64,000 nt of DNA. It comes from Saccopteryx bilineata. Its lineage: Eukaryota > Chordata > Mammalia > Chiroptera > Emballonuridae. Below, piece by piece: positions 1 through 11,169 of the stretch. The stretch's first letter is position 1. Each line of letters opens with the position of its first letter. The notes under the pieces are model-generated. The model saw only the letters and a program-made list of their open reading frames with translations. It searched no databases and was not told where the DNA came from. The position numbers were made by a program, and so were the translations under genes. Location of the stretch: the NCBI RefSeq assembly GCF_036850765.1, contig NC_089491.1:133478266-133542265 (forward strand). The letters are read 5' to 3'.

Positions 1-622
1 CACCTTACAATGCTCTAACTTCAAAAAACATCACAGCCACCATGGCTGCCATAGGACAGGATACAAGAGAAAATGCTCAGCTTCTTATATGCTCCCTTGA
101 CTCCCTCGCCTGTATAATGACAGACAATAGAATAGCCTTATATTTCTCTTGGCCAAAGAAGGGATGGTCTGTATAATCACTAACACCTGGTGTTGTTTTT
201 CTGTCAATTCCACAGGACAGGTAGAAGAAAGAACCCAAAAGATCTTAGAAAATGCAGCCTGGCTCAAAGCTTTCAGCCAAGAAGGGCTTGAGGACTCCAT
301 CTGGTCAGCTATACAGGAGGCTCTGCCAAAATTAATCTGGTTATTACCTTTCATAGGCCTGCTAGTAACCCTCCTATTAATACTTCTCTTTGGCCCCTGT
401 CTTTTCAGGATTTTCATATGCTTCATACAGAATCAAGTCCAGACTCTCACCAATAAAACTGTCAGCCAATTATTCTTCCTCTAGTCCTCACACCAATACC
501 AACTAATAGCCCAGCAAGTATATGCTTTCTCTCTTAGGTGTTCACAACACCCCTTCTTAGCTTGAAGCAGTCTTAAGAGAACAACACCCCTTTCCCTTTT
601 TAATACTAAAACAAGACGGGAA
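1..622 (+). pseudogene. ERV env transmembrane-subunit remnant, class I (gammaretrovirus-like)
   Basis: Decayed 3' end of an endogenous retrovirus. The 111-codon frame at 149-484 reads like the end of a retroviral env transmembrane subunit: a CX6CC cysteine cluster at residues 8-16 (the motif that bonds the surface and transmembrane subunits in gamma-type envelopes), an N-glycosylation site just after it, and a hydrophobic membrane span at about residues 62-88 followed by a short cytoplasmic tail ending at a stop. Upstream sequence (about 40-150) continues the family resemblance in another frame, so a frameshift lies near 150. A purine-rich run at 608-622 could be the polypurine tract that precedes a 3' LTR, but no convincing LTR follows before the FAM186A homology. 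It is in the same orientation as FAM186A and enters from beyond the left edge. Non-functional. Class I assignment is inferred from the motif spacing. Confidence 0.75.
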
Positions 623-1106
623 TGGTAGATAATATGGCTACTCAGCTGCCATCTCCAGAACAATGCAGGCCCAGAGGAGGAAGAAGGACTGGTTTACTTA
701 GTAACCCAGCCCAAATGCCCCCATGATTTCTGCCTTTCAAGAAGCAAAAGTCAATGAGAAAGGTAGAGGACCATGAAAGCCAGTGGCAGAAAAAAAACAA
801 AGGAACAGATGAAGATTAAGGAGGAAAACTCTGAAGAACTAGAAAAGATGTTAAACCCGTCTTCAGTGACATTGTCTCCCAGGTGGAAGAACTTATGGAA
901 AGTTGCAGCTCAGTTACACAAAAGAAAAGAGTTGAACATGAATCTTAAGACATTAAAGAGTCTTGCTGATGAAAAGCACTCCATACTAATCACTCCTCCC
1001 TCCTCTATGCAGTCTTCCTCACCTGGGCCCTTTTCTATTTCTGGATAGTCTCCCACAAATTCCATTGCTCTCATTCAAGAGGAGGCCCAGGCCCAGGGCA
1101 TCACTC

Positions 1107-1473
1107 TTTCTTTTTTTTTTTTAGTGAGAGGAGGGGAGGCAGAGACAGACTCACGCATGCGTCCCAACCGGAATACACCTAGCAAGCCCACTGGGCAGCG
1201 ATGCTCTGCCTATCTGGGGCCCTTGCTCCACTGTAACTGGAGCCATTTTTTAGTTCCTGAGGTGGAGGCCAGGGAGCCATTTTCAGGGCCCGGGGTCAAC
1301 TCACTCTAATGGAGCCATGGCTGCAGGAAGGGAGGGGAAGAGAAAGAGAGAAAGGAGAGGGAGAAGGGTGGAGAAGCAGATGGACGCTTCTCCTGTGTGC
1401 CCTGACCAGGAATTGAAACCGGACTTACACATGCTGGACCAATGCTCTACCACTGAGCCAAACAGCCAGGGCT
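1107..1473 (-). mobile_element. tRNA-derived SINE (Rhin-1-like) in FAM186A
   Basis: Poly-T at the left, tRNA-like head at the right ending 'cagccagggct'. The flanks 'ggcatcactctt' and 'ggcattattctt' are a diverged target duplication within the FAM186A repeats. Confidence 0.9.
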
Positions 1474-1620
1474 CAAGGCATTATTCTTATCTCTGAGCAG
1501 TTCACTGTCACTCCTGAATAACCCAAGGTTTGAGAGTGACACTTACACATGAACAAGTCCAAGCATTAAGGGCTCCTCTCATTCTCCAACAAGACTGGAC
1601 ACTGAGAGCTCTAATCATCC

Positions 1621-1996
1621 TTTTTTTTTTTTTTTTGTATTTTTCTGAAGTTGGAAACAGGGAGGCAGTCGGACAGACTCCCGCATGTGCCCCACCGGGA
1701 TCCACCCAGCATGCCCACCAGGGGGCAATGCTCTGCCCATCTGGGGCATTGCTCTGTTGCATCCAGAGCCATTCTAGCGCCTGAAGCAGAGGTCATAGAG
1801 CCACCCCCAGCGTCCAGGCCAACTTTGCTCCAATGGAGCCCTGGCTGCGGGAGGGGAAGAGAGAGACAGAGAAGAAAGAGAGGGGGAGGGGTGGAGAAGC
1901 AGATGGGTGCTTCTCCTGTGTGCCCTGGCCGGGAATCGAACCCAGGTCCCCCACACGCCAGGCCGATGCTCTACCGCTGAGTCAACCGGCCAGGGC
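1621..1996 (-). mobile_element. Rhin-1-like SINE in FAM186A
   Basis: Nearly full-length copy running from poly-T and 'tttttctgaag' to 'accggccagggc'. Flanked by 'ctctaatcatcc' and 'ctctaatcaccc', so it inserted after the exon sequence was in place. Less diverged than the SINE at 1107. Confidence 0.93.
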
Positions 1997-4253
1997 CTCT
2001 AATCACCCTTAATCAGGGCCAGGCACTAAAGGCATCTCTCACTTCAGAACAGAGCTGGGTAATGCAGATCCCTATAAGTACTCAACCGGCCTGGTTGGTC
2101 GGTGTTCCTATCACTCAAGGACAGGACAAGACTCTGGGAGTCACTATCAAACCACAGCTACAGAAGCATTGCAGGACGTTCTTCCAGATCAGGCACATGC
2201 ACTGATGTTCACTCCTCCCAAGAAAGCGCAGATTTGGGGTACAAATATCCATGAACAGGCTCAGGAAGTATCACCTTCACCCCTGAGAAGGAACAAGTAT
2301 TGAGGGTCCCACTCACCTTTGACCAGGCTCAAGCATTAGAGACTTCTCTCTCTGCAGAACAGGCCTGGAAATTGGGGGTCTCTATCACTCCAGAAGTGGT
2401 TTAGGAAGCATCAAACACTCTTTCTCTTAAGGAGAAGCAAGCATTGGGAGTCACTCCCTCCTATGAACAGGCTCACTCGCTTGGTACTCCTTTCACTCTG
2501 AATCAGGCCCAGACATTAGGAGTCCCCATTATCCCCCCAAAAACCTGGGTATCAGCTGTCATTCTTATCCCTGAACAGACCGAGTCTTTGGGGGCCCATC
2601 TCACCTCAGCTAAAGCCCATGTCTTAGGATCTCCTTTTACTGCTGAGCAAATCCAACCTTTGAGAGTCACCCTTATCCCAAGGCAGGCCCAGTCTATATG
2701 TATTACTCACATGTCTAAGTAGGATCTAAAATCCCTAGAAGTTGGGACCTTTTTTTGTTACTGATAAATCCATCAAACCAAATGCTCCTCACATTCTTAA
2801 GCCGTATCCCATATTGTCTCCTTCCACTCTTAAACCGTTTCAAGAATCAAAAAGACTTCTCTCCCCTCTGGATAATCCATTACATCAAGAACTAGGCGAT
2901 TCCTGGCAACATCTGCTCTTATTGCCAAGAAGTCCTCTATATTTGAGGTCTCTTCCCCTCCTTTGCAGATATCAATGTCTCCTCTTATCCAAGCCCCATT
3001 TACCCCTGGGAAATCCTTAGGACTGGGGATTTCTTCTAACCCTAGGAAGCTCTTGGCACCATAGACTTTTCCTTCCTCTGAACAGACATTGGTTTCTAAG
3101 GGTCAACCCACCTCCATGTAGTTCCTAGCACCGAGGTCCCTCCCACCCTTGGGAAGCTCCCAACATCTGGGGCCCCTCCCACTCTGGGGCAGTCCATTAT
3201 ACTGGATTCCCTTCTTAGTTCTACACACTTTCTCATATCCAGGGACTCTCTGACTCCCCCGTCATCCTTGATATCAAAGGTTCCTCTTCTCCCCAAGCAG
3301 CCCCTTATATGGGAGTTCCACCCACATCCTCCCAGATTCCCAGTCTCTGGGGATCCTCTCTCTCCTCAGATGCGCTTGGTTCTTGGGGCTTCTGAGCAGC
3401 TCCCTGCCACCTGTGAGCAATCTCTCTCTCTACAAGTTCTTTTATCCCTTGGGCAGCACCTGGCATCGTGGACCTTTCCTGGGCAAGCTTTCCCACTAGG
3501 GGGCTCTCCCACCCATGGGCATCCCCAACACTGTGGGCCCCCACAGCCCCTGGAAAGCCCCAGAAAGATTTGTCTTCTTCTGTCTCTAAGAAAAATAAGG
3601 CAAGAGTGACAATTATATCTTCTCTGAAATCCAAATCAGCATTGGTCCATCCCAATGCTCCAAATTTAAAGGTACTTCAAGCCCCTTTCACCATTAAGAA
3701 GTTCCAAATATCAGAGGTCTCTGACACTTCTGAAGAAATCCAGAAACTCTATGATTCTTTTGCAGTGGAACAATTTAGGACATTTCAGTCGTATCTCACC
3801 AATTATGGGACACTCAGTATTATAAACCCCTTACATTGATGAAGGGGTCCTGTCTACTTTCATGAAGCCTGTAACATCATTACCTTCTCTTACTACTCAG
3901 TTACCCAAAACATCACAGATTTCACCTTCTAAATGGGATTGAAAATCCAATTCTCCCCTATAAACAAGCCTTGCATACTGACCTCAGTTTCAAGTACCAA
4001 GAAATCCAAGATATGGTACCCCCTTCCTCTCCCCAAAAGCTCAAAGAGCAGAGGTATTTTATTGATGTGGAGGCTCAGAGGAAGAACCTGATACTCTTAA
4101 ATCAGGCCTCAAAAACCTTTGGACCACACAAAACTTCAGAGGTACACACAACAGCTAGGAATCTCACAATTGAGACACTTCATTCAGACACAGTTCAGCT
4201 GGGATACCTATTCTGCAAGTACAGGTACATTGTCTATAAGCTGATCGAGTGTG

Positions 4254-4263
4254 CAAGGTAGAT
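4254..4263 (+). promoter_or_regulatory. Candidate splice donor ending the FAM186A exon
   Basis: CAAG|GTAGAT is a good donor match at the point where homology to the FAM186A protein ends mid-gene. It is what argues that this is the genomic locus. No transcript evidence is available. Confidence 0.5.
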
Positions 4264-4663
4264 GTAACTATTACATGACCAGATTTATTGATTAGTCCTG
4301 ATTTTAAATATCCTTCCTCATTGCCCTATAAATATGTATATATTTGTCAGATAAGATGTTCTAAACTATTCTCTTATGGAAGGTCTATGGCAGTGGTTCT
4401 CAAACTTTTTGAAGTTGGGGAGCATTTAAAATTCTACAAATAATTGTAGGCACACTATATACAAATTTCTGAGAAATATGTTATAATAATTAAGTCAAAT
4501 ATTAAAGAAAAAATATAAAGTCCAAGCATGCTTTAATGGTAATTAAATGAAATAAATACAACAAAATTAAATTTATTTTGACATTAAAAAACATTTTTGT
4601 TACATTTTTTGAGTTATGCTTTTTAGAATTTATAAAAAAGAGGAGTTAAAAAATAAAAAAGAC

Positions 4664-5040
4664 ACTCAGCGGTAGAGCGTCGGCCTAGCGTGCGGAGGAC
4701 CCGGGTTCGATTCCCGGTCAGGGCACACAGGAGAAGCGCCCATTTGCTTCTCCACCCCTCCGCCGCGCTTTCCTCTCTGTCTCTCTCTTCCCCTCCCGCA
4801 GCCAAGGCTCCATTAGAGCAAAGATGGCCCGTGTGCTGGGCATGGCTCTGTGGCCTCTGCCTCAGGCACTAGAGTGGCTCTGGTCGCAACATGGCGACGC
4901 CCAGGATGGGCAGAGCATCGCCCCCTGGTGGGCAGAGCGTCGCCCCTGGTGGGTGTGCCGGGTGGATCCCGGTCAGGCGCATGCGGGAGTCTGTCTGACT
5001 GTCTCTCCCTGTTTCCAGCTTCAGAAAAAAAATGGAAAAA
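4664..5040 (+). mobile_element. Rhin-1-like SINE inside the hAT element
   Basis: Starts inside the A-box region ('ctcagcggtagagcg', about 20 bp short of the usual 5' end) and ends 'cttcagaaaaaaaatgg'. The flanks share 'aaaaataaaaaagaca', a plausible target duplication. Confidence 0.92.
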
Positions 5041-5146
5041 AAAATAAAAAAGACAAAAAAGTTACCTTTATATATATATATATATATAGATTTAGATACA
5101 TTCTTAGTAAGATTTAGTAAATTTGGCAGGTCCCAGTGCGAATGTG

Positions 5147-5461
5147 TTAAGTTTTTTCATTCTTGTGTTTATGAGAAACATGAGCCTGATGTGTCCTAGC
5201 GATTTTTTCAATGTTTGGGCATATATTTGAAAAGCAAAGTCCCATTTCCTCATCAATACATTGAAGAATTCCTCTCTTTTTACTCTTAATTGTTTTGAGG
5301 GTAGACAATCCTAATTCACATAAATAGGATGTTGAAAATTGTAGTAAAATGTTCAAAGCTTTTTTAGATATTGCCACATATTCTTCTTTTATAGAAATCC
5401 AAAAGGCTTCAAGAGACAATTCCTTATGTTTAATCATCAATCCAAAACCCCCACCATACAT
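5147..5461 (-). pseudogene. hAT transposase C-terminal (dimerisation) domain remnant
   Basis: A 104-codon open frame on the - strand inside the hAT element. It shows the order typical of the hAT family C-terminal dimerisation region: an 'FW' pair at residues 20-21, then 'ALNILLQFSTSYLCELGLS', a basic 'IKSKKRG' segment, and a final 'SNICPNIEKIARTHQAH' helix. Such domains hold the transposase complex together and occur in SCAND3/ZBED-type domesticated relatives. No catalytic DDE region or BED zinc finger is present between the element's ends, so this is a relic and not a gene. The frame has stayed open for over 300 bp, probably by chance given the rest of the element's decay. Confidence 0.8.
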
Positions 5462-5799
5462 ATCATCTTAACTTTACACCAAACAAAGGATAGAAGCAAC
5501 TTGCCTCCAGTCTTTCTGGGGAACATGGGGGGGGGGTAATGTAAACAATCCAGTGCCACAGCTTAACAGCCTTTTGCAACCTAATCAGGCAAGTGAGGTG
5601 GGGGGTTGGGCAGACTGTCAGCTTACAGCCAATTCCCCACACCTCTGTCCCCCAAAAATCTAAACTCCAAAAACCCTATTGGTATCTTGCTCCCCAACAG
5701 GCACATATTTCTCTGGAATATCATAGGACACACCTGGAAATCTTCTAGAGTGCACCAGTGCTCCTTGGTGCACACTTTGAGAACCACTGGTCTATGGGA

Positions 5800-6059
5800 T
5801 AGAAGCCTATTTAAAATAGCAAAAGGAGATATTTTCCAGGAAATAAATATTATATAACATGATCCATTTCATCTATATATATCTCTAGCAGAGATGCTAA
5901 GATAAATTCTGTGTATCATGACTGATTTCCAAAACATCAGCTTCAAAAGTTTAGAAATACTTCTATAGTTATTCTGAATTTCTTATTTCATCTTGGGTTC
6001 ACCGGTAGATGCATGATTATTTTTGTTTTGTTTTAAAACAATTGTTTTAAGTTTAGAAA
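5800..6059. other. Non-repeat spacer, nothing recognised
   Basis: AT-rich sequence with no open frame of note and no repeat I could name. Confidence 0.5.
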
Positions 6060-6235
6060 TTAAATTTAATGGGGTGACATTGATCAATAAAAGTACATAG
6101 GTTTCAAGTGAACATTTCCATAGCATTTAGACTGTTGATTGCATTATGTGCCCATCACCCAAAGTCAAATCATTTTCCATCACTGTATATTTGTCCCTCT
6201 TTCAATGTATTATTATTAAAATGGGAGATGGTATT
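6060..6235 (-). mobile_element. L1 3' UTR fragment
   Basis: 'ggggtgacattgatcaataa' and 'cccatcacccaaagtcaa' are the reverse complement of the 3' end seen in forward orientation at 31.34-31.53 kb. 5'-truncated to the last 180 bp or so. Confidence 0.75.
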
Positions 6236-6505
6236 CACTTTGGCAGCACATATATTAAAATGGAAGATGACAGGTTATATACATGGTATTGCCATGGTAA
6301 CTTGACTGCCAGAGTGACCTGAGGAAACAGGTCCTCATCCTGATGTTTAAAAATTGCAAATATTACAAATAGGTCAGAGAAAGTGACAACTGCCCTGCCA
6401 TCCTTAGCATTTGTGTTTTGAGGTTACCAACTTATTATTGTAGGGAGCTTTTTAAACCTTAAATTACAAGAAGCTAAACTAAAACCTATAATAAAAAAGG
6501 TTATT

Positions 6506-6872
6506 GCCTGACCAGGCAGTGGCGCAGTGAAAAGAGCGTTGGACTGGGAGGTGGAAGACCCAGGTTCAAAACCCCAAAGTCACCGGCTTGAGCGCTGGCT
6601 TGAGCGAGGTCGCAGGCTCATCTGGTTTAAACAAGGCTCACCAGCTTGAGCCCAAGGTCACTGGCTTGAGCAAGGGGTCACATGCTCTGCTGGGAACCCC
6701 CCCCCCATCAAGACACATATGAGAAAGCAATCAATGAACAACTAAGGTGCCGCAATGAAGAATTGATGTTTCTTATCTCTCTCCTTTCCTGTCTGTCTGT
6801 CCCTATCTGTCCCTCTCTCTTGACTCTCTCTGTCTCTGTCACACACACGCACACACACACGTACACAGACAC
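6506..6872 (+). mobile_element. Ves-like SINE, long type
   Basis: Head 'gcctgaccaggcagtggcgc', B-box-like 'ggttcaaaacc', repeated 'ggcttgagc' motifs, pyrimidine tract and a (CA)n tail. Flanked by 'aaaaggttatt' on both sides. Confidence 0.9.
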
Positions 6873-7109
6873 AAAAGGTTATTATTAATTATAGAAACAA
6901 CTACATTATTTATTCGTGCCAGTACATTGTTCTAGGTCCTAGGGATGTATTGTGGCTCTTGTGACTACCACTTGAGTTCACCCCTGCGCAGGTTTGTTTT
7001 GTTTTGCTTTAACAGTATCAGTGAATAAAACAAAGTATCCTGTTCTCACAAACTTTACATTTTGAGAACAGAATTCACTTGATAACTAAGGATTGAAATA
7101 ATAAGTGCA

Positions 7110-7480
7110 GGCCTGGCTGGTTGACTCAGTGGTAGAGCATCAGTCCAGCATGTGGATGTCCCAGGTTTGATTCCCAATCAGGGCACCCAGGAGAAGAACC
7201 TATCTGCTCTCAACCCTTCCTCCCTTCTCTGTCTCTCTTTTCTCCTTCTCTCCTGCAGCCATGGCTCAGTTGGAGCGAGTTGGCCCTGGGCACTGAGGAT
7301 GGCTCCATGGCCTCTGCCTCAGGCTCTATAAAATGGATCCTGTTATAACAGAGCAAGAGCCCCAGATGGGCAGAGCATTGCCGCTTAGTGGGCTTGCTGG
7401 GTGGATCCCAGTTGGGGCACATGCGGGAGTCTGTCTCTGCCTCAACTCCTCTCACTAAATAAATTTGAAAAAATAACAAT
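7110..7480 (+). mobile_element. Rhin-1-like SINE
   Basis: Head 'gcctggctggttgactcagt', B-box-like 'ggtttgattcc', tail 'aataaatttgaaaaa'. Target duplication approximately 'aataataagtgca'. Confidence 0.9.
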
Positions 7481-7489
7481 AATAAGGTG

Positions 7490-7944
7490 CAAAAGTAAGA
7501 CTTATCCAAGATATAATCAGAATTTTTAGTTCAAAGCTTAAAATAATCTGAGATTTGTTGGAAAATGTTTCACTTATACCTGTCTTTAGTTATCTCTTCC
7601 AAATTGAGTATTTCTAGTTTTTTTCAATCTGTTTTTACACTTTTATCCACTTGAGAATATTAAATCACATATTCCTGGTCATTCTCCCATTCTCTTATGT
7701 CTCTTTTCCTTTGTTATATTTAAATTAAAAAAAAATAGTACATTCATCTGGTACAATAGTTTAAAAATACAAATGGTAGAGTGAAAAGTCTCCCTAATCA
7801 TCATTAGGCTTTTCCCCCAGGGCTGCTAAATTTAGTATGTCCATTCAGAAACATTTTCTGCATATGTAGAAAAGAGTACATATGCTCTTTTATTCCCCCT
7901 CCCTTTTTTTGGCCTCATGCCTCATTTTTATTCTGAAACATAAG
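7490..7944. other. Intergenic spacer, possibly old LINE debris
   Basis: AT-rich; the (A)9-tailed stretch near 7728 and 'gtagagtgaaaagtctccct' resemble old L1 3' sequence but I cannot assign it. Confidence 0.35.
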
Positions 7945-8640
7945 CTCTTTTTAAATTATAGCTGACATACATTATATTAGTTTCAAGTGTACAACATAAT
8001 GAGATTTCACAGTTATATACCTTACAAAGTGATCAACACACAAAAAAAATCCACTACCCATCTGTCACCATGCAAAGTCATTGTGATATTGACTTCATTT
8101 CTTATGCACTACTTTATATCTCTGTGATGTATGTTACAACTATAAGTTTGTACCTCTTAATCCCCTACACCTTTTTGCTCATACCCCAACTGCTCAACCC
8201 TCTGGAAATTATCAATTTTTCTGTATCTATGAGTCTGTTTGTTCATTTGTTATATTCTTTTAGATTTCACACATATGTTAAATAATAGTGTTTGTCTTTC
8301 TCTGACTTATTTCACTTAGTACAGTACCCGTACCCTCTAGGTCTAGCCATATTTTTACAAGTGGCAAGATTTAATTATTTTTCACTGCTGAGTAATGTTC
8401 TGATGTTTGTATGTGTGTGTATCCACTTCTTTATTCATCTATTGATGAACACCTAGGTTGCTTCCATACTTGGCCATTGTCAATAATGTGACAGTGAATA
8501 TAGGGATGCATATATCTTTTCAAATTAGTATTTTTTTTCTTTAGATATAAACACTCAGAAGTGTAATTGCTGGGTCTTTTTTTGTCTCTTGTTATTGCCT
8601 TTGTTTTAAAGTCTATTTTGTCTGATATACGATAGTTGCT
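7945..8640 (-). mobile_element. L1/HAL1 3' end fragment
   Basis: 'agctgacatacattatatta' through 'tctgtatctatgagtctgtt' matches, with divergence, the tail of the HAL1-like element at 57.05-57.57 kb. Later text ('ctttattcatctattgatga', 'cttggccattgtcaataatg') is the familiar end of L1 ORF2 read backwards. Confidence 0.8.
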
Positions 8641-8704
8641 TGTTGTGTTCAACTGTCTCTACTTTTTGCTCTGCCTGCTTTCCTTTCAAGAATAGTGACT
8701 GACA

Positions 8705-8884
8705 GGCCCTGGTCGGGTAGCTCAGTTGGTTAGAGTGTTCCAAAATTCCAAAGTGTGGGTTCGATCCCCAGGCAGGGCACATATAAGAATTAACGAATCC
8801 ATAAGTAAGTGGAACAACAAAATCAATGTTTTCCTCTCTTTCTCTCCATCTTCCTCTCTCTCTAAAATCAATCAATAAAAAAAT
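8705..8884 (+). mobile_element. Short tRNA-derived SINE
   Basis: Head 'ggccctggtcgggtagctca', B-box-like 'ggttcgatccc', tail 'aaaatcaatcaataaaaaa'. No long internal region, so a simple tRNA-plus-tail type. Confidence 0.88.
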
Positions 8885-9149
8885 TTTAATGGCTAAAATG
8901 GTAATCCACATTTTAAAAAATGAATATTTACTGACTACTTACCATGTGCCAGGTACTATAGGCACTGAGATACAATTTGTGGGAAAGATTCAAGAGACCA
9001 TGGATGCCAGGCAGAAGAAACAATTGTACAAAGATCCAGGTCCAATAGCATATTGCTGCTTTTGTTTTATCTCCTAAAAAAAAAACACCAAAACACTAAG
9101 TTAAACAAAAAGGTCTTTACTCCCTGGTTCCCTTTCTTCCTGTTTCCAA

Positions 9150-9440
9150 CAGGGGTGACTAGAACTAAAATTTCTCTTTCCGCCTTGATATGTGATGCTT
9201 GGAGTTACTGCCATTTTGGCAACACTAAGGTGATAACCACAGACAAAAAGATAATACTCCAAGAATTACAGAGGAGAGAGATAAAATAAAACCCTGTCCT
9301 CAATGACATCCAGTTGCTAGGACAACCCAGTATATACCTGTTTCTGGGCTTTTTAAATGAGCAATAAATGATCTTATAGTTTCAACCATCATTAATCAGG
9401 GATTCTGTTTCTTGCAGCTAAAAATATTACTGACTTAATC
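9150..9440 (+). repeat. Possible ancient eutherian LTR-type repeat
   Basis: 'gcttggagttactgccattt', 'caatgacatccagttg', 'aaatgagcaataaatg' and 'tgtttcttgcagct' occur in the order of an old mammalian interspersed repeat, heavily diverged. The family is not certain. Confidence 0.35.
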
Positions 9441-9645
9441 AGTTTACATTTTTCTCCTCAGGAAAGCCTTTCCTAACTTTGCCTATTGCCCTTGTGTGCC
9501 AGTTCATCACACTCCATAATATCCTAAGCTTATTTATCCCATGTATTGTAATTATCTGTTTCTGCATCTGTCTCATTGTATCCTCAGAGGCCCAACACTG
9601 CCTGGCCCATTAGAGATATTCAAAAATGTTTAATGATGAATGGAT
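9441..9645 (+). repeat. Probable L2-type 3' end
   Basis: 'tgtatcctcagaggcccaac...tgcctggcccattagagata' and the closing 'aatgatgaatgg' follow the usual L2 3'-end wording (gene-desert type, old). Confidence 0.5.
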
Positions 9646-9649
9646 AAGT

Positions 9650-9745
9650 ATATGTTTTTGTCCCCAGAGAGGTTATAATTAAATTGTGCACCTGAAACTT
9701 GCATAATTTTGTTAACCAGTGTCACTCCAATTTATAAAAATAACA
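9650..9745 (+). mobile_element. L1 3' UTR tip
   Basis: 'gtgcacctgaaacttgcata' and 'gttaaccagtgtcactccaa' match the L1 3' ends at 30.82 and 37.12 kb. Confidence 0.75.
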
Positions 9746-9748
9746 AAT

Positions 9749-9912
9749 AGGTCCTGGCTGGATAGCTCAGTTGGTTAGAGCTTTGGCCAGCTGCACAGAG
9801 GTTGCCAATTCAATCCCCAGTCAGGGCACGCACAAAAACAGATCAATGTTCCTGTTTCTCTCTCTCTCTCTTACTCTCTCACTTAAAAATCAATCAATGA
9901 ATAAAATTTAAA
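9749..9912 (+). mobile_element. Short tRNA-derived SINE
   Basis: Head 'ggtcctggctggatagctca', CT tract, tail 'aaaaatcaatcaatgaataa'. It inserted into or beside the A-rich end of the L1 tip upstream. Confidence 0.88.
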
Positions 9913-10054
9913 AAAATGTTTTCGGAGGGTGAGGAAATATAAAAGATAACTATTAAAAATACAGTTTTAAACAGGATTCTCTTAGAGAAAAGAAAACTTT
10001 GGAAGTTGTAAGATATGTGTTGGAATGTTTATTGAGGGAAGTACTACTACCTGT

Positions 10055-10200
10055 TAAATAATTTTAGCAATAGTAACACTTCACAGTTGTGTGGTGCTTT
10101 TCATAGTGATTCTAATATCAAATTTAACCTCACATTCATCCTTGTGAAGTAAATACAACAGGCATTTTAGAGAATAGGAAGCTGAGGTAGAACCAGAATT
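10055..10200 (+). repeat. Possible MIR fragment
   Basis: 'aacctcacattcatccttgt', 'cattttagagaataggaagctgaggta' style text follows the MIR core order but is strongly diverged. Confidence 0.4.
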
Positions 10201-10214
10201 TCAAACAAGTTGTA

Positions 10215-10846
10215 TCCACCATAATATAGACATGAAATTTATATTAAGCTAAATTGTTTAAATATTTTTCTCTTACTGTGGTAAAGATCATCTGATGTGA
10301 AAAATCTTACCAAACAGTGGACAAAACACACACACACACACAAAAAAAAACAGTGGACAAAAGTTAGGATTGGAATGATGGGCTCTGCCATCTCTGTCAC
10401 TTTACCCTGTGTCTCTGTGACATTGTCACTGTCATTCATAAGCATACACATGTATATATTGCCTGTCTTTCACTATTCAAATCTTGGTTTAAAATACAGG
10501 TAGAGGAAGCTAACACACAGTATGAGATGCCATAATTCTTTATTTCCCTAAGGCATGGTCCAAGCAGGGGTTGCATGCTTGAAAATAAGTAAATGCTTCA
10601 GATGCTTTCCTTGGCTTGTTAAAGCATTTTCCCTAAGGAGAGGAAAAATACTTAGGACACAAATCATAAATCAGAAAGTTGCTGGGTAGATACAGAATCA
10701 GGGTAGAAAAAGCTACTGACGTGATGTCAAAGGTTATGACATAGATTATAACTTGGATGCGCCTCCACTGTCAGGATGTACTTAACAACCTGGATATTTA
10801 TGCTAGCTACACAGCACGCTGCCTTTCCAGACTCCTCTTTGACCCA
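10215..10846. other. Spacer with a (CA)n microsatellite
   Basis: Only a short (CA)n at 10327-10342 followed by A-rich sequence stands out. No gene or repeat recognised. Confidence 0.5.
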
Positions 10847-10847
10847 A

Positions 10848-11169
10848 CTTTTCCCTTCCCTTCCCTTCCTTTCCCTTCCCTTCCCCTTCTTTCTCCTTCC
10901 CTTCTTCTTCCCTCCTTTTCCATTCCCTCCTCCCTCCCTCCCTCCCCTTCCTCCCTCCCTCCCTCCCCTTCCTCCCTCTCTCCCTCCCCTCCCTCCCCTC
11001 CCTTCCTCTCTCCCTCCCTCCCTCCCCTCCCCTCCCTTCCTCTCTCCCTCCCCTCCCCTCCCTTCCTCTCTCCCTCCCTCTCCCCCCTTCCTTCCTCCCT
11101 CCCTCCCCTCCCCTCCCCTTCCCCTCTCCCTCCCTCCCTTCCTTCCTTCCTCCTTTTCTTTCTCTCTTT
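10848..11169. repeat. 320-bp polypyrimidine microsatellite
   Basis: Nearly uninterrupted C/T on the + strand built of ccctt, ctccc and cttcc units. It lies exactly where the poly-A tail of the - strand RPS8 retrocopy should be, so it probably grew from that tail. The open frames across it on both strands encode only P/S/L or G/R/E runs and are not genes. Confidence 0.95.

Larger units (their letters stand above)
773..4257 (+). pseudogene. FAM186A: FAM186A large-exon pseudogene, broken by stops, frameshifts and two SINEs
   Basis: Decayed copy of the long repeat-bearing exon of FAM186A, a mammalian protein of unknown biochemical role. The frame at 2444-2722 shows the family's hallmark array, repeating a pattern like 'LGVPxTxEQAQ' about every 13 residues. 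The frames at 3468-3839 and 3971-4257 match the C-terminal part, including 'SSSVSKKNKAR' and 'TFQSYLTNY'. Damage is extensive: a TAA replaces an expected Gln codon near 1517, stops occur near 2402 and 2720, several frame changes follow, and two SINEs interrupt the repeats. The sequence ends at CAAG|GTAGAT, where the human gene's reading continues in another exon, so this looks like a genomic exon (unitary or duplicated pseudogene) and not a retrocopy. The 5' limit is uncertain because ERV sequence lies just upstream. Identification is from memory of the human protein. Confidence 0.88.
4391..5789 (-). mobile_element. hAT (Charlie-like) DNA transposon with exact 8-bp target duplication
   Basis: Terminal inverted repeats begin 'cagtggttctcaaact' and end 'tttgagaaccactg'. 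Both sides carry the exact 8-mer 'gtctatgg' (4383-4390 and 5790-5797), the duplication size of hAT transposases. The element holds a Rhin-1-like SINE and a decayed transposase C-terminus on the - strand. At about 1.0 kb without the SINE it is an internally deleted derivative of an autonomous element. Confidence 0.92.
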
